The notes below the pieces were generated by a model. That model was given only the letters and a program-made list of their open reading frames with translations, was not told the DNA's origin and did no database searches. A DNA stretch of 33,993 nucleotides from Candidatus Saccharimonadota bacterium. GTDB lineage: Bacteria; Patescibacteriota; Saccharimonadia; Saccharimonadales; AWTP1-31. The stretch is taken from NCBI GenBank assembly GCA_020428425.1, contig JAGQMX010000006.1:1-33993 (forward strand), read 5' to 3'. A program made the translations under genes and the position numbers. Shown piece by piece: positions 1 through 9,542 of this stretch. Positions within the stretch are counted from its first letter, which is position 1; every line of letters starts with the position of its first letter.

Positions 1-132
1 CTACTAAAAGGTCAATACCAAGATCCTAAGATGCAAGAAGAGCTCAACACAACTGAAGGCCGACAAGATATCGCCTCCAGACTTCGTTCAGAGAAAATCG
101 TTAAACTACTAACAGACAAAGCCGGCAAATAG
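1..132 (+). CDS. tig: Trigger factor, C-terminal fragment (probable)
   Basis: Only the last 43 codons are present; the gene enters from the left edge and stops at TAG (130-132). The visible protein is a charged helix containing QYQDPKMQEEL and EGRQDIASRLRSEK and ending in TDKAGK. This resembles the C-terminal helical arm of ribosome-bound trigger factor, a peptidyl-prolyl isomerase and chaperone for nascent chains. The neighbouring convergent clpP supports the call, because tig and clpP are often adjacent in bacteria. Too little is present to see a PPIase or ribosome-binding domain, so another helical protein cannot be excluded. Confidence 0.6.
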   Translation, partial: LLKGQYQDPKMQEELNTTEGRQDIASRLRSEKIVKLLTDKAGK

Positions 133-156
133 AGAAAAAAGCGATTTTTACTGTTA

Positions 157-180
157 AACCTGCGACTAGGTTACTTTTTT
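157..180 (+). terminator. Weak intrinsic terminator between tig and clpP
   Basis: AACCT (157-161) and AGGTT (168-172) form a 5-bp stem with a 6-base loop, followed by ACTTTTTT. It sits 25 bases after the tig stop and overlaps the clpP stop codon, so it could end tig transcription. The stem is short, so the call is tentative. Confidence 0.4.
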
Positions 181-785
181 ACTTCTTTTAAACTCTTCAC
201 TATCTTATCGACAATACCGTACTTACGAGCTTCATCGGAATTCATCCAGTAATCTCGCTCCATATCTGTTTGGATTCGTTTAACAGTTTGGCCAGTATTC
301 TTAGCCATAATTTCATTTAATCGATGTTTAATGCGAAGAGATTCTTTAAGATCAATCTCCATATCGGTAACTTTACCTCTAGTACCGCTACTTGGCTGGT
401 GAACCATGACTGTAGCATTAGGAAGGGCAACGCGTTTACCTTTGGTTCCTGAACTAAGCAAGAAGGCCGCAGCTGAGGCTTGAATACCTATGCCTACAGT
501 CTGTATATCGTTGGATATATATTGCATAGTGTCATAAATTGCTAAAGCATCATACACACTGCCACCTGGGCTATTAATATAGAAATTAATATCTTTCTTT
601 GGATCTTCAGCATGTAGGAATAGTAATTGAGCTACCACTAAGTTGGCAGTGTGTTCATCTACTGCATCTCCAAGGAAAATAATCCGATCTTTTAGTAGGC
701 GGCTGTAAATATCATAAGCTCTCTCTACACGACCGTCATTTTCTATAACTGTAGGAACTAATGTTGAGTTGGAAATCGTATTCAT
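171..785 (-). CDS. clpP: ATP-dependent Clp protease proteolytic subunit
   Basis: A 204-residue ClpP, normal family length (about 195-210). It is the serine peptidase that forms the two-ring degradation chamber capped by ClpX or ClpC ATPases in the cytosol. The triad is visible: Ser104 in QASAAAFLL, His129 in MVHQP and Asp178 in ERDYWMN. The oxyanion-strand motif INSPGGSV is at about 70-77. The residues after the nucleophile are Ala-Ala where most bacterial ClpPs have Met-Gly (ASMGA), a mild change beside the active site. The start at 785 is fixed by a -10 box only 6 bases upstream, so the mRNA is probably leaderless and has no Shine-Dalgarno. A perfect CIRCE operator covers the -35 box, predicting HrcA-controlled heat-shock expression. 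Confidence 0.96.
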   Translation of the reverse strand: MNTISNSTLVPTVIENDGRVERAYDIYSRLLKDRIIFLGDAVDEHTANLVVAQLLFLHAEDPKKDINFYINSPGGSVYDALAIYDTMQYISNDIQTVGIGIQASAAAFLLSSGTKGKRVALPNATVMVHQPSSGTRGKVTDMEIDLKESLRIKHRLNEIMAKNTGQTVKRIQTDMERDYWMNSDEARKYGIVDKIVKSLKEVKK

Positions 786-791
786 GAAGAT

Positions 792-820
792 ATAGTAATC
801 AATTAATTAGCACTCGTCAA
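792..820 (-). promoter_or_regulatory. clpP promoter, leaderless type
   Basis: On the minus strand, TTGACG (815-820) and TACTAT (792-797) are separated by 17 bases, a strong sigma-70-like arrangement. Only 6 bases lie between the -10 box and the clpP ATG, so transcription should begin at or next to the start codon. The -35 box lies inside the CIRCE element. Confidence 0.8.
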
Positions 821-833
821 TAGTGAGTGCTAA
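807..833. promoter_or_regulatory. CIRCE operator (HrcA binding site)
   Basis: TTAGCACTC (807-815), nine bases, then GAGTGCTAA (825-833) is an exact match to the CIRCE inverted repeat bound by the heat-shock repressor HrcA. It covers the clpP -35 and part of its spacer, and ends 3 bases before the -35 of the outward rpoB promoter. Repression of clpP is the direct expectation; an effect on rpoBC is inference. hrcA itself is not in the window. Confidence 0.93.
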
Positions 834-836
834 TTC

Positions 837-866
837 TTGCTAATAGTACCAATTTTTTGATACAAT
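837..866 (+). promoter_or_regulatory. rpoBC promoter
   Basis: TTGCTA (837-842), an 18-base spacer and TACAAT (861-866) point towards rpoB. The predicted transcript starts near 873, giving an untranslated leader of about 250 bases. The -35 is back to back with the clpP -35 across the CIRCE element. Confidence 0.6.
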
Positions 867-1124
867 CAAACAACAACTTAGCTACTGCAGATATATCTGT
901 AGTAGTATATACAACGTAAGTCTAAATACTTGCAATGTAACTCCTAAAACAGTACTATTTATCTAAGAAGTAGCGTTAGCGGGCACTGCTGTGTTAGCAA
1001 AAATTTAGTAACACATTGGCAATCACCACTTAGAATATCTTCTCACTACCAAGAGAAACAGATAAATAATAAGAAATCAAAATAATACAAACTTAAAGTT
1101 TAACTAACGGAGTATTAATAGCGT
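867..1124 (+). promoter_or_regulatory. Long rpoB 5' leader with hairpins
   Basis: There is no convincing gene here. Near the expected 5' end, 882-905 is a near-perfect inverted repeat (CTACTGCAGATA against TATCTGTAGTAG, the single exception being a G-U pair in RNA). A second hairpin joins TGTGTTA (990-996) to TAACACA (1009-1015). GGAG (1109-1112) lies 12 bases before the rpoB ATG. The leader is long for such a compact genome and may carry regulation, but I recognise no known RNA family. Confidence 0.4.
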
Positions 1125-4100
1125 ATGGCAAAAAGTTCAGTGAGTAAGAGTTCAAGTAATCGAGTCCAATTTACCGAAACAAAAAATATTGTAGACCTAC
1201 CAAACCTGGTAGATCACCAGAATAAATCATGGAACTGGCTAGTAGAAGAAGGCCTAGGCGAGCTTCTTGCAGAAATTAGTCCAATAGAGGACTATACTGG
1301 CACAAAATTATCACTATCTTTCAAAGATTATCGCTTTGAAGAACCAAAACTAAGCGAAGCAGAAGCTAGAGAAAACAATGTTAGTTACGATGCCCCACTT
1401 AAAGCAACTGTTGAATTAACAAACAAAGTTACTGGTGAAGTTAAAGAACAAGAAATCTATCTTGGTGACTACCCATGGATGACCGAACGCGGTACTTTTG
1501 TAATAAATGGTGCCGAACGTGTGGTAGTCAGTCAGCTTATCCGATCTGCAGGTGTATTCTTTACGCTAGATAACTCAACCGCTACCAAACGCTATGGTGC
1601 AAAAGTTATCCCGGGTCGTGGAGCTTGGTTAGAATTTGAAACTGCTGCCAACGGTGCTCTATTTGTGAAAATTGATCGAAAACGAAAAATTGCCGTTACA
1701 ACATTACTTCGGGCACTTGGTATGAACGAAGCTCAAATGAAAGAAACTTTTTCTCACGTAGATACTGGAAAAAACAGCTACATTAAAACAACACTAGATA
1801 AAGACCCTTCAAAAGGTACTAATGATGCACTTATTGAAGTATATCGCCGTCTTCGACCTGGTGATCTAGCTACTGTCGATAACGCTCGAAGCCTAATCGA
1901 GAACATGTTTTACAACTTCAAGCGTTTTGATTTTTCTAGAGTTGGTCGCTACAAAATCAATAAGCGTCTAGACATAGATATTCCAAATACAACTAAAAAC
2001 CGAGTAATGCGACTGGAAGATCTTCAAGCCATAATTGCTGAAATTATTCGACTATCTAACAGTGGAGAACCGGCCGACGATATAGATAGCCTAGCTAACC
2101 GCCGAGTAAAACTAGTCGGTGAACTTGTCCAACGACAATTTAGAATTGGACTTCTACGAATGGAGCGAAATACCAAAGACCGAATGAGTATGTGTGAAAT
2201 AGAAACCGTTACTCCAGGTCAGTTAATAAATGCTCGGCCTATAGTAGCTGCCGTCCGCGAATTCTTTGCTAGCTCTCAGCTATCTCAATTCATGGACCAA
2301 ATTAACCCACTAAGTGAATTGGCTCACAAACGACGATTAAGCTCGATGGGTCCCGGTGGACTATCTCGAGAACGTGCTGGATTTGAAGTACGTGATGCTC
2401 ATGCTACTCACTACGGTAGAATTTGTACGGTTGAAACACCTGAAGGTGCCAACATTGGACTAGTTCTTAACCTTGCTAGCTATGCTCGTATTAACGAATA
2501 TGGCTTTATTGAGACACCTTATAGGAAAGTTATCAATGCATTGCCAGCTAAAAAGCTAGCCGGCCACATTGCCAGCTACAATCTTGAAGATGAAAACGGT
2601 AAAGTAATTGTCGCTAAAGACAAAGTTATTACTGAAGCTGCCGCCAAAAAACTAGAGAAAATTAAGTCTCAGGTGACATGGCCAGTCAAAGCTCATGTGA
2701 CGAACAATATTGAATACCTAGATGCCGCAGAAGAAGACAAAGCAGTAATCGCTGGTGCTACTGAAGCCATCGACGACAAAGGCTTTTTCATCAAAGAAAG
2801 AGTCAGTGCTAGAAATCGACTGGTAGCTGGAGAAGTAGATGCCAATGACGTTACTCACATGGATGCCTCCCGGCGTCAAATTATTGGATCCAGTGCCGCC
2901 CTAATTCCATTTATTGAGAAGAACTATGTTTACCGCTCACTAATGGGTAGTAACCAGCAACGCCAAGCTGTTCCACTAATTTGCCCACAATCTCCAATTG
3001 TTGGAACCGGTATGGAAGCTGAAGTTGCTCAGAACTCTGGACAGCTAATTGTTGCTGAAGACAAAGGACAAGTGACTAAGGCTAATGCCAATGAAGTAAC
3101 AGTTAAATACGGAAAAACTTCAAAGACTTATTTAGCTCAACACTTTGTTCGCAGTAACGAAGGTACTAGCATTAACCAAAAAGTTAAAGTTGAAACCGGC
3201 GATAAAGTTAAAGCTGGCGATACTCTAATAGAAGGAATGTCAGTTGCTGATGGTGAGTTAGCTCTTGGAAAAGATCTATTAACTGCCTTCATGCCATGGA
3301 ACGGCTACAACTTTGAAGATGCTATCATCCTTAGTCGAAGGCTAGTTGAAGATGACACTCTAACCAGCGTACACATCGTAGACTATATGACGGAAGTTCG
3401 TGAAACAAAGCTAGGACCTGAGATTGTCACTCAAGATATTCCTAATGTATCGGAAGAAGCTCTTCGTCATCTTGATGAAGACGGCATTGTTAGAATCGGT
3501 GCTGAAGTTCATCCAGGAGATATATTAGTTGGTAAGATTACTCCAAAAGGTGAACAAGAACTAAGTAGTGAAGAACGCTTGCTTCGAGCCATCTTTGGTG
3601 AAAAAGCTAAAGAAGTTCGTGATACATCTCAGCGAATGAGTAATGGTAAACACGGTAAAGTTGTTGGCGTAAAAGTCTTCAGCCGTGAAAACGGCCATGA
3701 GCTTAAAGCTGGCGTTATCATGCAAATACAAATCTTTGTTGCTCAAATGCGTAAGATTGCAGTTGGAGATAAACTTGGTGGACGTCATGGAAACAAAGGT
3801 GTTATCGCTCGAATTCTACCAGTTGAGGACATGCCATTCAACGAAGATGGAACTCCAGTAGATATCGTGCTGAACCCCTTAGGTGTACCAAGTCGTATGA
3901 ATATTGGTCAGCTATTTGAAACTCACCTAGGTATGGCAGCCAAAGCCCTAGGCATCAAAGTAGCTACCCCTCCTTTCAACGGAGTTCCTACTGAGAAAAT
4001 CAAATCTATGCTTAAAGAAGCAGGACTACCAGAAGATGGCAAACAACAGCTATATGATGGTCGTACTGGTGAAGCGTTTAGCGAAAAAACTACAGTTGGT

Positions 4101-4712
4101 AGTATGTATATGATTAAACTAAACCACATGATTGCCGATAAAATCCACGCTCGTTCAACTGGACCATATACTATGGTTACCCAGCAACCGCTAGGCGGAA
4201 AAGCGCAAAATGGTGGTCAGCGATTCGGAGAGATGGAAGTTTGGGCTCTTGAAGCTTATGGAGCTAGCAATACCCTACAGGAAATGCTAACTATTAAATC
4301 CGACGATGTGTTCGGACGATCAAAAGCTTATGAGTCAATCATCAAGGGAACTGAGATTGTCGGACCCAAGGTACCAGAAAGCTTTAACGTTCTTGTTAAA
4401 GAACTACAAGGGTTAAATCTTAAAGTTGACCTAATTACATCTGATGGAAGCATCGATGCAGAGAATATTCTTTCCAAGAACATCAAAGACGAAAGTGATC
4501 ATATGTCAACCGTAGATGTACCGGAACCAGAAGCTTCAACCGTAGACGTCACTACAGACAGCGTTGAAGATGAATTCGAAATACTTGATCTAGACGATCA
4601 TAAACCAGACAACAAAGCTAAACCATCAGATGATAGCCCCGATAATGCCGAACAAGATAAGGCCGATCAAGAGATAGAAATAACCAAAGATCAAGAAAGT
4701 GAGGTCAAATAA
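1125..4712 (+). CDS. rpoB: DNA-directed RNA polymerase subunit beta
   Basis: A 1195-residue beta subunit that forms half of the RNA polymerase active-site cleft. Diagnostic segments are clear: the rifampicin pocket (SQFMDQINPLSELAHKRRL), ERAGFEVRDAH, ETPEGANIGL, the GEKAKEVRDTS segment and the catalytic-core block GRHGNKGVIARILP. The last roughly 75 residues are an acidic, low-complexity tail rich in Asp, Glu and Lys. Such a tail is not part of the conserved fold and is probably disordered. In the rifampicin pocket the equivalents of E. coli Asp516, Ser522, His526 and Ser531 are kept, while Asn518 is Ile and Leu533 is Met. The TAA stop overlaps the rpoC ATG by one base, indicating translational coupling. 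Confidence 0.98.
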   Translation: MAKSSVSKSSSNRVQFTETKNIVDLPNLVDHQNKSWNWLVEEGLGELLAEISPIEDYTGTKLSLSFKDYRFEEPKLSEAEARENNVSYDAPLKATVELTNKVTGEVKEQEIYLGDYPWMTERGTFVINGAERVVVSQLIRSAGVFFTLDNSTATKRYGAKVIPGRGAWLEFETAANGALFVKIDRKRKIAVTTLLRALGMNEAQMKETFSHVDTGKNSYIKTTLDKDPSKGTNDALIEVYRRLRPGDLATVDNARSLIENMFYNFKRFDFSRVGRYKINKRLDIDIPNTTKNRVMRLEDLQAIIAEIIRLSNSGEPADDIDSLANRRVKLVGELVQRQFRIGLLRMERNTKDRMSMCEIETVTPGQLINARPIVAAVREFFASSQLSQFMDQINPLSELAHKRRLSSMGPGGLSRERAGFEVRDAHATHYGRICTVETPEGANIGLVLNLASYARINEYGFIETPYRKVINALPAKKLAGHIASYNLEDENGKVIVAKDKVITEAAAKKLEKIKSQVTWPVKAHVTNNIEYLDAAEEDKAVIAGATEAIDDKGFFIKERVSARNRLVAGEVDANDVTHMDASRRQIIGSSAALIPFIEKNYVYRSLMGSNQQRQAVPLICPQSPIVGTGMEAEVAQNSGQLIVAEDKGQVTKANANEVTVKYGKTSKTYLAQHFVRSNEGTSINQKVKVETGDKVKAGDTLIEGMSVADGELALGKDLLTAFMPWNGYNFEDAIILSRRLVEDDTLTSVHIVDYMTEVRETKLGPEIVTQDIPNVSEEALRHLDEDGIVRIGAEVHPGDILVGKITPKGEQELSSEERLLRAIFGEKAKEVRDTSQRMSNGKHGKVVGVKVFSRENGHELKAGVIMQIQIFVAQMRKIAVGDKLGGRHGNKGVIARILPVEDMPFNEDGTPVDIVLNPLGVPSRMNIGQLFETHLGMAAKALGIKVATPPFNGVPTEKIKSMLKEAGLPEDGKQQLYDGRTGEAFSEKTTVGSMYMIKLNHMIADKIHARSTGPYTMVTQQPLGGKAQNGGQRFGEMEVWALEAYGASNTLQEMLTIKSDDVFGRSKAYESIIKGTEIVGPKVPESFNVLVKELQGLNLKVDLITSDGSIDAENILSKNIKDESDHMSTVDVPEPEASTVDVTTDSVEDEFEILDLDDHKPDNKAKPSDDSPDNAEQDKADQEIEITKDQESEVK

Positions 4713-7700
4713 TGCGTCGCTATACATCAGGAACCGATATTGCAGACTTTGATGCAGTCAGATTAGCCGTAGCCAGCCCTAGTGATATTCTAGACTGGTC
4801 TCACGGTGAGGTAACAAAACCAGAAACAATAAATTATCGAACCCAAAAGCCAGAACGCGACGGATTATTCTGTGAGAGAATTTTTGGACCAGTAAAAGAC
4901 ATCAGTCCACATGATGCTAAATATAAAGGTGTCCGATCTCGCGAAGCTGCTGTAGATAAAAAAGGTGAAGTGGTCACTAAATCTATCGTTCGACGGGAAC
5001 GAATGGCTCATATCACCCTAGCTAGCCCTGTTGCCCACATTTGGTTCCTACGAGGAACACCAAGTGCCATGGGCCTAGTCCTTGGTATGACAGTAAAGAA
5101 TCTTGAGCGAGTAGCCTATTTCGCAAACTACATCATTAAAGAAGTAAACACTGAAAAACGCGATCAAATCCTAGCTGACCGAGAAGCTGAATTTAATGCC
5201 GGCAAAGAAGCTATCAAGCTTCGATTCGAAACAATGGCAAAAGAAGAAAAAGCCAATCTAAAAGAACTTGCCGAGCTGCAAACTAAGGAACTAGAAGACC
5301 TTACAATAGAGTTTGAAGAAGTCCAAAATCAACTTAGCTCGCTAAATCGCCTTCAACTAATTAGTGAAAGCGATTACCGTAATCTACCAAGCGAATACCG
5401 TAGCCTAATTAAAGTAGGTATGGGTGGAAGTGCCTTAAAAGAACTACTCGATGAAGTAAACCTTGAAGATGTTATTGCTGATCTAAATAAAGAAGCTGAC
5501 TCAACTAAGGGTATGCGTAAGAAAAAGATTATGAAGCGATTAAGACTTCTAGAAAATATGCTTCGGGCTGGCATAACACCTGGCTCACTATGTGTGTCAG
5601 TACTACCTGTAATCCCACCAGATCTTCGTCCAATGGTTCAACTTACTGGTGGCCGATTTGCTACTAGCGACCTTAACGATCTATACCGAAGAGTAATTAA
5701 CCGAAACAATCGTCTAAAGAAATTGATTGATTTGAATGCTCCAGAAGTAATCCGGCGCAATGAACAACGAATGCTTCAAGAAGCCGTTGATGCGCTAATC
5801 GACAACAACAATGCCCGATCAGGTCGGGCAGTTGCAGCAACTGGTCAAAGACGTAGATTAAAATCACTCAGTGATATGTTAAAAGGTAAGCAAGGACGTT
5901 TCCGTCAGAACCTACTTGGTAAACGAGTTGACTACTCTGGACGATCAGTTATTGTTTCTGGACCAGAATTGAAGATTAACCAATGCGGTCTTCCAAAAAT
6001 GATGGCTCTTGAACTTTTCAAACCATTCGTGATTGGACAACTAATAGCTCAAGAATATGCTCACAATATAAGGTCAGCTTCTAGAATGATCGACGCCGGT
6101 GAAATTGAAGTTTGGGATGCCCTGGACGAAGTAATTAAAGGGAAGTACGTACTACTTAACCGGGCACCCAGTCTTCATAGGCTTAGTATCCAGGCTTTTC
6201 AACCAGTACTAATTGAAGGAAAAGCAATTCAGCTTCATCCGCTAGTATGTAAAGGTTTTAATGCCGACTTTGATGGTGACCAAATGGCTGTGCATCTCCC
6301 ACTAAGCGATGCTGCTCAAGACGAAGCAAAGAACATAATGTCAGCCAGCATGAACTTGCTAAAACCAGCCGATGGATCTCCAATCCTGCATATCGAGCAA
6401 GATATTGTGCTAGGTTGTTACTATCTGACCTACGACCGACCAGGTACTGACGAGAAAATTAGACAATTCTCTAATATTGACGAAGCCATAATGGCTCTGG
6501 ACCAAGGTAGTATCCAATTACAAAGCCCAATTTCGATAACATTCCGAGGTTCTAAAAGAACTACAACTCTAGGTAGAGTATTGTTCAACGAAATATTCCC
6601 AGAAGACTTCGCCTACCAAGAGGATGTCATGACCAAGAAAAAGATTGCTGCAGTTATGGCACAAGCCTACGATAAATACGGCCAAGCAATTACCGCAGAA
6701 ATCGCTGACTCAATTAAAGATATAGCATTCAAGTACGCTACCAAATCAGGCTTATCCATGGGAATGGATGACTTCAGAGAAATCAAGGGACTTGAGAAAA
6801 TGTTAGATAAAGGTGAAGAGAAATCTATCACTATTAGTGACCAATTCGATGAAGGTTTAATTACCGAAGAAGAACGCTACCGTCTAACTATCGAAAACTG
6901 GCAGAACGTTGTATCTGAAGTGCAAAGCGTACTAAGCGACCAATTCGTAAAAGAAGATAGTGCGATGTCCATCGCTGTAGTCTCTGGTGCACGTGGTAAC
7001 ATCGGTCAGGTTATGACCGCCGTTGGTATGCTGGGTATCACTACTGATGCTACAGGGCGAGCTATCGAGCTTCCAATTCGATCTAACTATAAAGGTGGCT
7101 ACACTCCACTAGAATATTTCACAGCCACTCGTGGTGCCCGAAAAGGTATGATCGATACAGCTCTTAAGACTGCTGACTCTGGCTATCTAACCCGAAGATT
7201 AGTCGATGTATCGCAAGATGTATTTACTATTGATGAGGATGAGGATGATCCAGGCTTTGCAATCTATCGAGCAGATGCTGAAATCATTGGCGTTCCTTAT
7301 GGTTCTAGGTTGCGTGGACGGTTTGCTGCTGAAAATATTGCAAAACTAATCAAGCGTGGTGAGCTAATAACTCAAGAAGTTGCCGATAAGATTGAAGCAG
7401 ACGATAAACTAGACGGCGTTAAAATAATGAGCGCCCTTAGTAGTACTAGTGTTCGTGGTGTGGGACGTAAATCATACGGTGTTGACCCAGCAACCGGGAA
7501 TCTAGTAGCTCGTCACCATCCTATTGGTGTTATTGCAGCTCAAAGTATAGGTGAACCCGGTACTCAGTTAACCCTAAAGACTTTCCACTCTGGTGGTGTA
7601 GCAGGTGATGACATTACTACTGGACTACCTCGTGTCGAAGAATTGTTTGAAGTCCGAACTCCAAAAGGTCAAGCCTTCTTAGCAGAAATTGATGGAACAG

Positions 7701-8527
7701 TTAGTACTTGGGAAGACGGAGAAAAATACGTCGTTCAAATAACTACCGACAAGAACAGCAGGAAAGAATTGCCTCTAAAAGGCCGAACTCCGCAAATTGC
7801 CAGTGGTAGTGAAGTTGCCATAGGTGATGTAATAGCTGCTAATGATGATGGAGCAAATCCATTAATTGCCTCAATCGCAGGTTCGGCGGAAATTACCGAT
7901 AAATCTATCGTAATAGTTCCAGCTAAGCAGAGTGCTGTAAAATATGAAATTCCAGGCTTCAAGCAAGTTGTTGTCAAAGAAGGCGACACTGTTAAGGCTG
8001 GCGATCGACTAACTAATGGTTCTATTAATCTACACGAATTAATTGAGCTAAAAGGTGTGGAAGCGACTCAGCGCTACATCATGAACGAAATTTTAAGTAT
8101 CTTCGCCTCACAAGGTCAAAACATTGCAGATAAGCACCTGGAGATCATTGTTAGACAAATGTTCAGTAGAGTCCAGATTGAAGATGCTGCAGATAGTGAA
8201 TTTGTTACTGGTGACATAGTAAGTAAACTAGCGGTTGTCGAAGCCAATGAAGCCTTAGTAAAAGCCAAGAAAAAGCCGGCCAAGTATGATCAGCTACTAC
8301 TTGGAATTACCAAAGCTTCTCTATCTACCGACTCTTTCCTAAGTGCAGCCAGCTTCCAAGATACAACTCGCGTTCTAATTGCTGCTGCTACTAGCGGTAA
8401 AGTTGACCACCTTTACGGTCTAAAAGAAAACGTAATCCTTGGTCGCCGAATTCCAGTCGGTACTGGCTATGAAGATCCTGAAGCGGAGTTAGAAGACGAA
8501 GTAATCGAAGAGGTTGCGGCGATCTAA
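4712..8527 (+). CDS. rpoC: DNA-directed RNA polymerase subunit beta-prime, lacking both zinc sites
   Basis: A 1271-residue beta-prime subunit carrying the catalytic magnesium loop NADFDGD at residues 517-523. Other conserved blocks include [31 protein letters not shown] and the bridge-helix/trigger-loop region ([36 protein letters not shown]). A charged helical insertion spans about 145-270. Unusually, every zinc ligand is replaced without length change. In the N-terminal zinc finger the four E. coli cysteines (70, 72, 85, 88) align with Pro66, Asp68, Val81 and Lys84. In the second site Cys888, 895 and 898 align with Ser911, Gly918 and Ser921, and the Cys814 region (DEDEDD) is acidic and Cys-free. 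The fold is otherwise intact, so this is a functional enzyme, not a pseudogene. The next promoter lies within its last codons. Confidence 0.98.
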   Translation: MRRYTSGTDIADFDAVRLAVASPSDILDWSHGEVTKPETINYRTQKPERDGLFCERIFGPVKDISPHDAKYKGVRSREAAVDKKGEVVTKSIVRRERMAHITLASPVAHIWFLRGTPSAMGLVLGMTVKNLERVAYFANYIIKEVNTEKRDQILADREAEFNAGKEAIKLRFETMAKEEKANLKELAELQTKELEDLTIEFEEVQNQLSSLNRLQLISESDYRNLPSEYRSLIKVGMGGSALKELLDEVNLEDVIADLNKEADSTKGMRKKKIMKRLRLLENMLRAGITPGSLCVSVLPVIPPDLRPMVQLTGGRFATSDLNDLYRRVINRNNRLKKLIDLNAPEVIRRNEQRMLQEAVDALIDNNNARSGRAVAATGQRRRLKSLSDMLKGKQGRFRQNLLGKRVDYSGRSVIVSGPELKINQCGLPKMMALELFKPFVIGQLIAQEYAHNIRSASRMIDAGEIEVWDALDEVIKGKYVLLNRAPSLHRLSIQAFQPVLIEGKAIQLHPLVCKGFNADFDGDQMAVHLPLSDAAQDEAKNIMSASMNLLKPADGSPILHIEQDIVLGCYYLTYDRPGTDEKIRQFSNIDEAIMALDQGSIQLQSPISITFRGSKRTTTLGRVLFNEIFPEDFAYQEDVMTKKKIAAVMAQAYDKYGQAITAEIADSIKDIAFKYATKSGLSMGMDDFREIKGLEKMLDKGEEKSITISDQFDEGLITEEERYRLTIENWQNVVSEVQSVLSDQFVKEDSAMSIAVVSGARGNIGQVMTAVGMLGITTDATGRAIELPIRSNYKGGYTPLEYFTATRGARKGMIDTALKTADSGYLTRRLVDVSQDVFTIDEDEDDPGFAIYRADAEIIGVPYGSRLRGRFAAENIAKLIKRGELITQEVADKIEADDKLDGVKIMSALSSTSVRGVGRKSYGVDPATGNLVARHHPIGVIAAQSIGEPGTQLTLKTFHSGGVAGDDITTGLPRVEELFEVRTPKGQAFLAEIDGTVSTWEDGEKYVVQITTDKNSRKELPLKGRTPQIASGSEVAIGDVIAANDDGANPLIASIAGSAEITDKSIVIVPAKQSAVKYEIPGFKQVVVKEGDTVKAGDRLTNGSINLHELIELKGVEATQRYIMNEILSIFASQGQNIADKHLEIIVRQMFSRVQIEDAADSEFVTGDIVSKLAVVEANEALVKAKKKPAKYDQLLLGITKASLSTDSFLSAASFQDTTRVLIAAATSGKVDHLYGLKENVILGRRIPVGTGYEDPEAELEDEVIEEVAAI

Positions 8528-8542
8528 CGAATCTGTTAGAAT
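8514..8542 (+). promoter_or_regulatory. Promoter of the rpsL-rpsG-fusA operon
   Basis: TTGCGG (8514-8519), 17 bases, then TAGAAT (8537-8542) preceded by TGT, an extended -10. The -35 lies in the last codons of rpoC. Transcription should begin near 8549, leaving a leader of about 98 bases. Confidence 0.65.
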
Positions 8543-8577
8543 AGGCCCCAGAGTTTCATTTAGTAAATATAAGAGAG

Positions 8578-8621
8578 TATTGAACGGTATATTGGTTGTG
8601 CTGATCAATAAACCGTCAATA
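8578..8621 (+). promoter_or_regulatory. Leader hairpin upstream of rpsL
   Basis: TATTGA-A-CGGT (8578-8588) pairs with ACCGTCAATA (8612-8621) with one bulged A, and inner ATTGG/TCAAT pairing continues the helix. It lies between the promoter and the rpsL ribosome binding site with no U-tract. That makes it a candidate protein-binding leader, such as autoregulation by S7 or S12, not a terminator. The function is inferred. Confidence 0.45.
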
Positions 8622-8646
8622 TCTCCAAGCATTTAAGGAATAAGAA

Positions 8647-9060
8647 TTGCCAACAATTAATCAATTAGTTAGAAAACCTCGTGTTAAAGTGACTAAGAAA
8701 TCTAAGTCACCTCATCTTCAGCGCGTTGTAAATAACCTCAAAACTCGTAATTACGAGAAACCTTCTCCATTTAAGCGAGGAGTGTGTGTTAAGGTAACCA
8801 CTAAAACACCAAAGAAACCAAACTCTGCCCTACGAAAAGTTGCTCGTGTTCGTTTAACTAATGGTCACGAAGTATGGGCTTACATCGGTGGTGAAGGGCA
8901 CAACCTTCAAGAACATGCAGTTGTTCTAATCCGTGGTGGACGAGTAAAGGATCTTCCTGGTGTGCGTTACCACATAGTCCGTGGTTCTTTTGACCTTCAA
9001 GGTGTTAGTGATCGAAAACGTAGCCGATCAAAGTACGGTACCAAGAAAGCGAGTAAATAA
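8647..9060 (+). CDS. rpsL: 30S ribosomal protein S12 (uS12)
   Basis: A 137-residue S12, the decoding-centre protein of the small subunit. The conserved loops [11 protein letters not shown] and [14 protein letters not shown] are present, including the lysines whose mutation gives streptomycin resistance and the Asp that is methylthiolated in many bacteria. The start is TTG: it gives the canonical N-terminus MPTINQLV and is preceded at about 7 bases by AAGGA, with no nearby ATG in frame. A weak start codon in the first gene of the operon could tune output. The TAA stop shares its last A with the rpsG ATG. Confidence 0.97.
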   Translation: MPTINQLVRKPRVKVTKKSKSPHLQRVVNNLKTRNYEKPSPFKRGVCVKVTTKTPKKPNSALRKVARVRLTNGHEVWAYIGGEGHNLQEHAVVLIRGGRVKDLPGVRYHIVRGSFDLQGVSDRKRSRSKYGTKKASK

Positions 9061-9539
9061 TGCCTCGTAAAGTAACCAAAGCTCTAGTCCGAGATATTAA
9101 ACCCGACCGCGTATACAACAGTGTTATGGTTCAAAAAGTCATCAACCGAGTCATGTTAAATGGTAAGAAGCAACTAGCAGAACGACTAGTCTACGGTGGT
9201 ATGGAGAAAGCGGCTAATAAACTAAAAGTGGATAATCCATTGGATGTCTTTGACCAAGCCTTAAAGAATGTTCAACCGCACGTTGAAACCCGTTCCCGAA
9301 GAGTGGGTGGTGCAAACTACCAAATACCATTTGAAGTAAAAGGCCAGCGACAAAATCACTTAACCATTATGTGGTTTGTGGCAGCGGCACGATCAAGAAA
9401 AGGTATTTCTATGGAAGATAAAATTGCTGCTGAACTAGTCGAAGCTTACAACGGTGCAGGAAGTGCAGTTAAGAAGCGTGAAGATGTACATAAGATGGCT
9501 GATGCTAACCGAGCTTTTGCTCACTTTGCAAGGTTCTAA
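9060..9539 (+). CDS. rpsG: 30S ribosomal protein S7 (uS7)
   Basis: A 159-residue S7, normal length (about 156). It nucleates assembly of the 30S head and contacts E-site tRNA. Conserved stretches are MPRKVTKA at the start, QKVINRVMLNGKK, NVQPHVETRSRRVGGANYQIP and ANRAFAHFARF at the end. Translation is probably coupled to rpsL through the one-base overlap. In E. coli S7 represses its own operon by binding the rpsL-rpsG intergenic region. No such spacer exists here, so any autoregulation must use the upstream leader or another site. Confidence 0.98.
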   Translation: MPRKVTKALVRDIKPDRVYNSVMVQKVINRVMLNGKKQLAERLVYGGMEKAANKLKVDNPLDVFDQALKNVQPHVETRSRRVGGANYQIPFEVKGQRQNHLTIMWFVAAARSRKGISMEDKIAAELVEAYNGAGSAVKKREDVHKMADANRAFAHFARF

Positions 9540-9542
9540 ATC

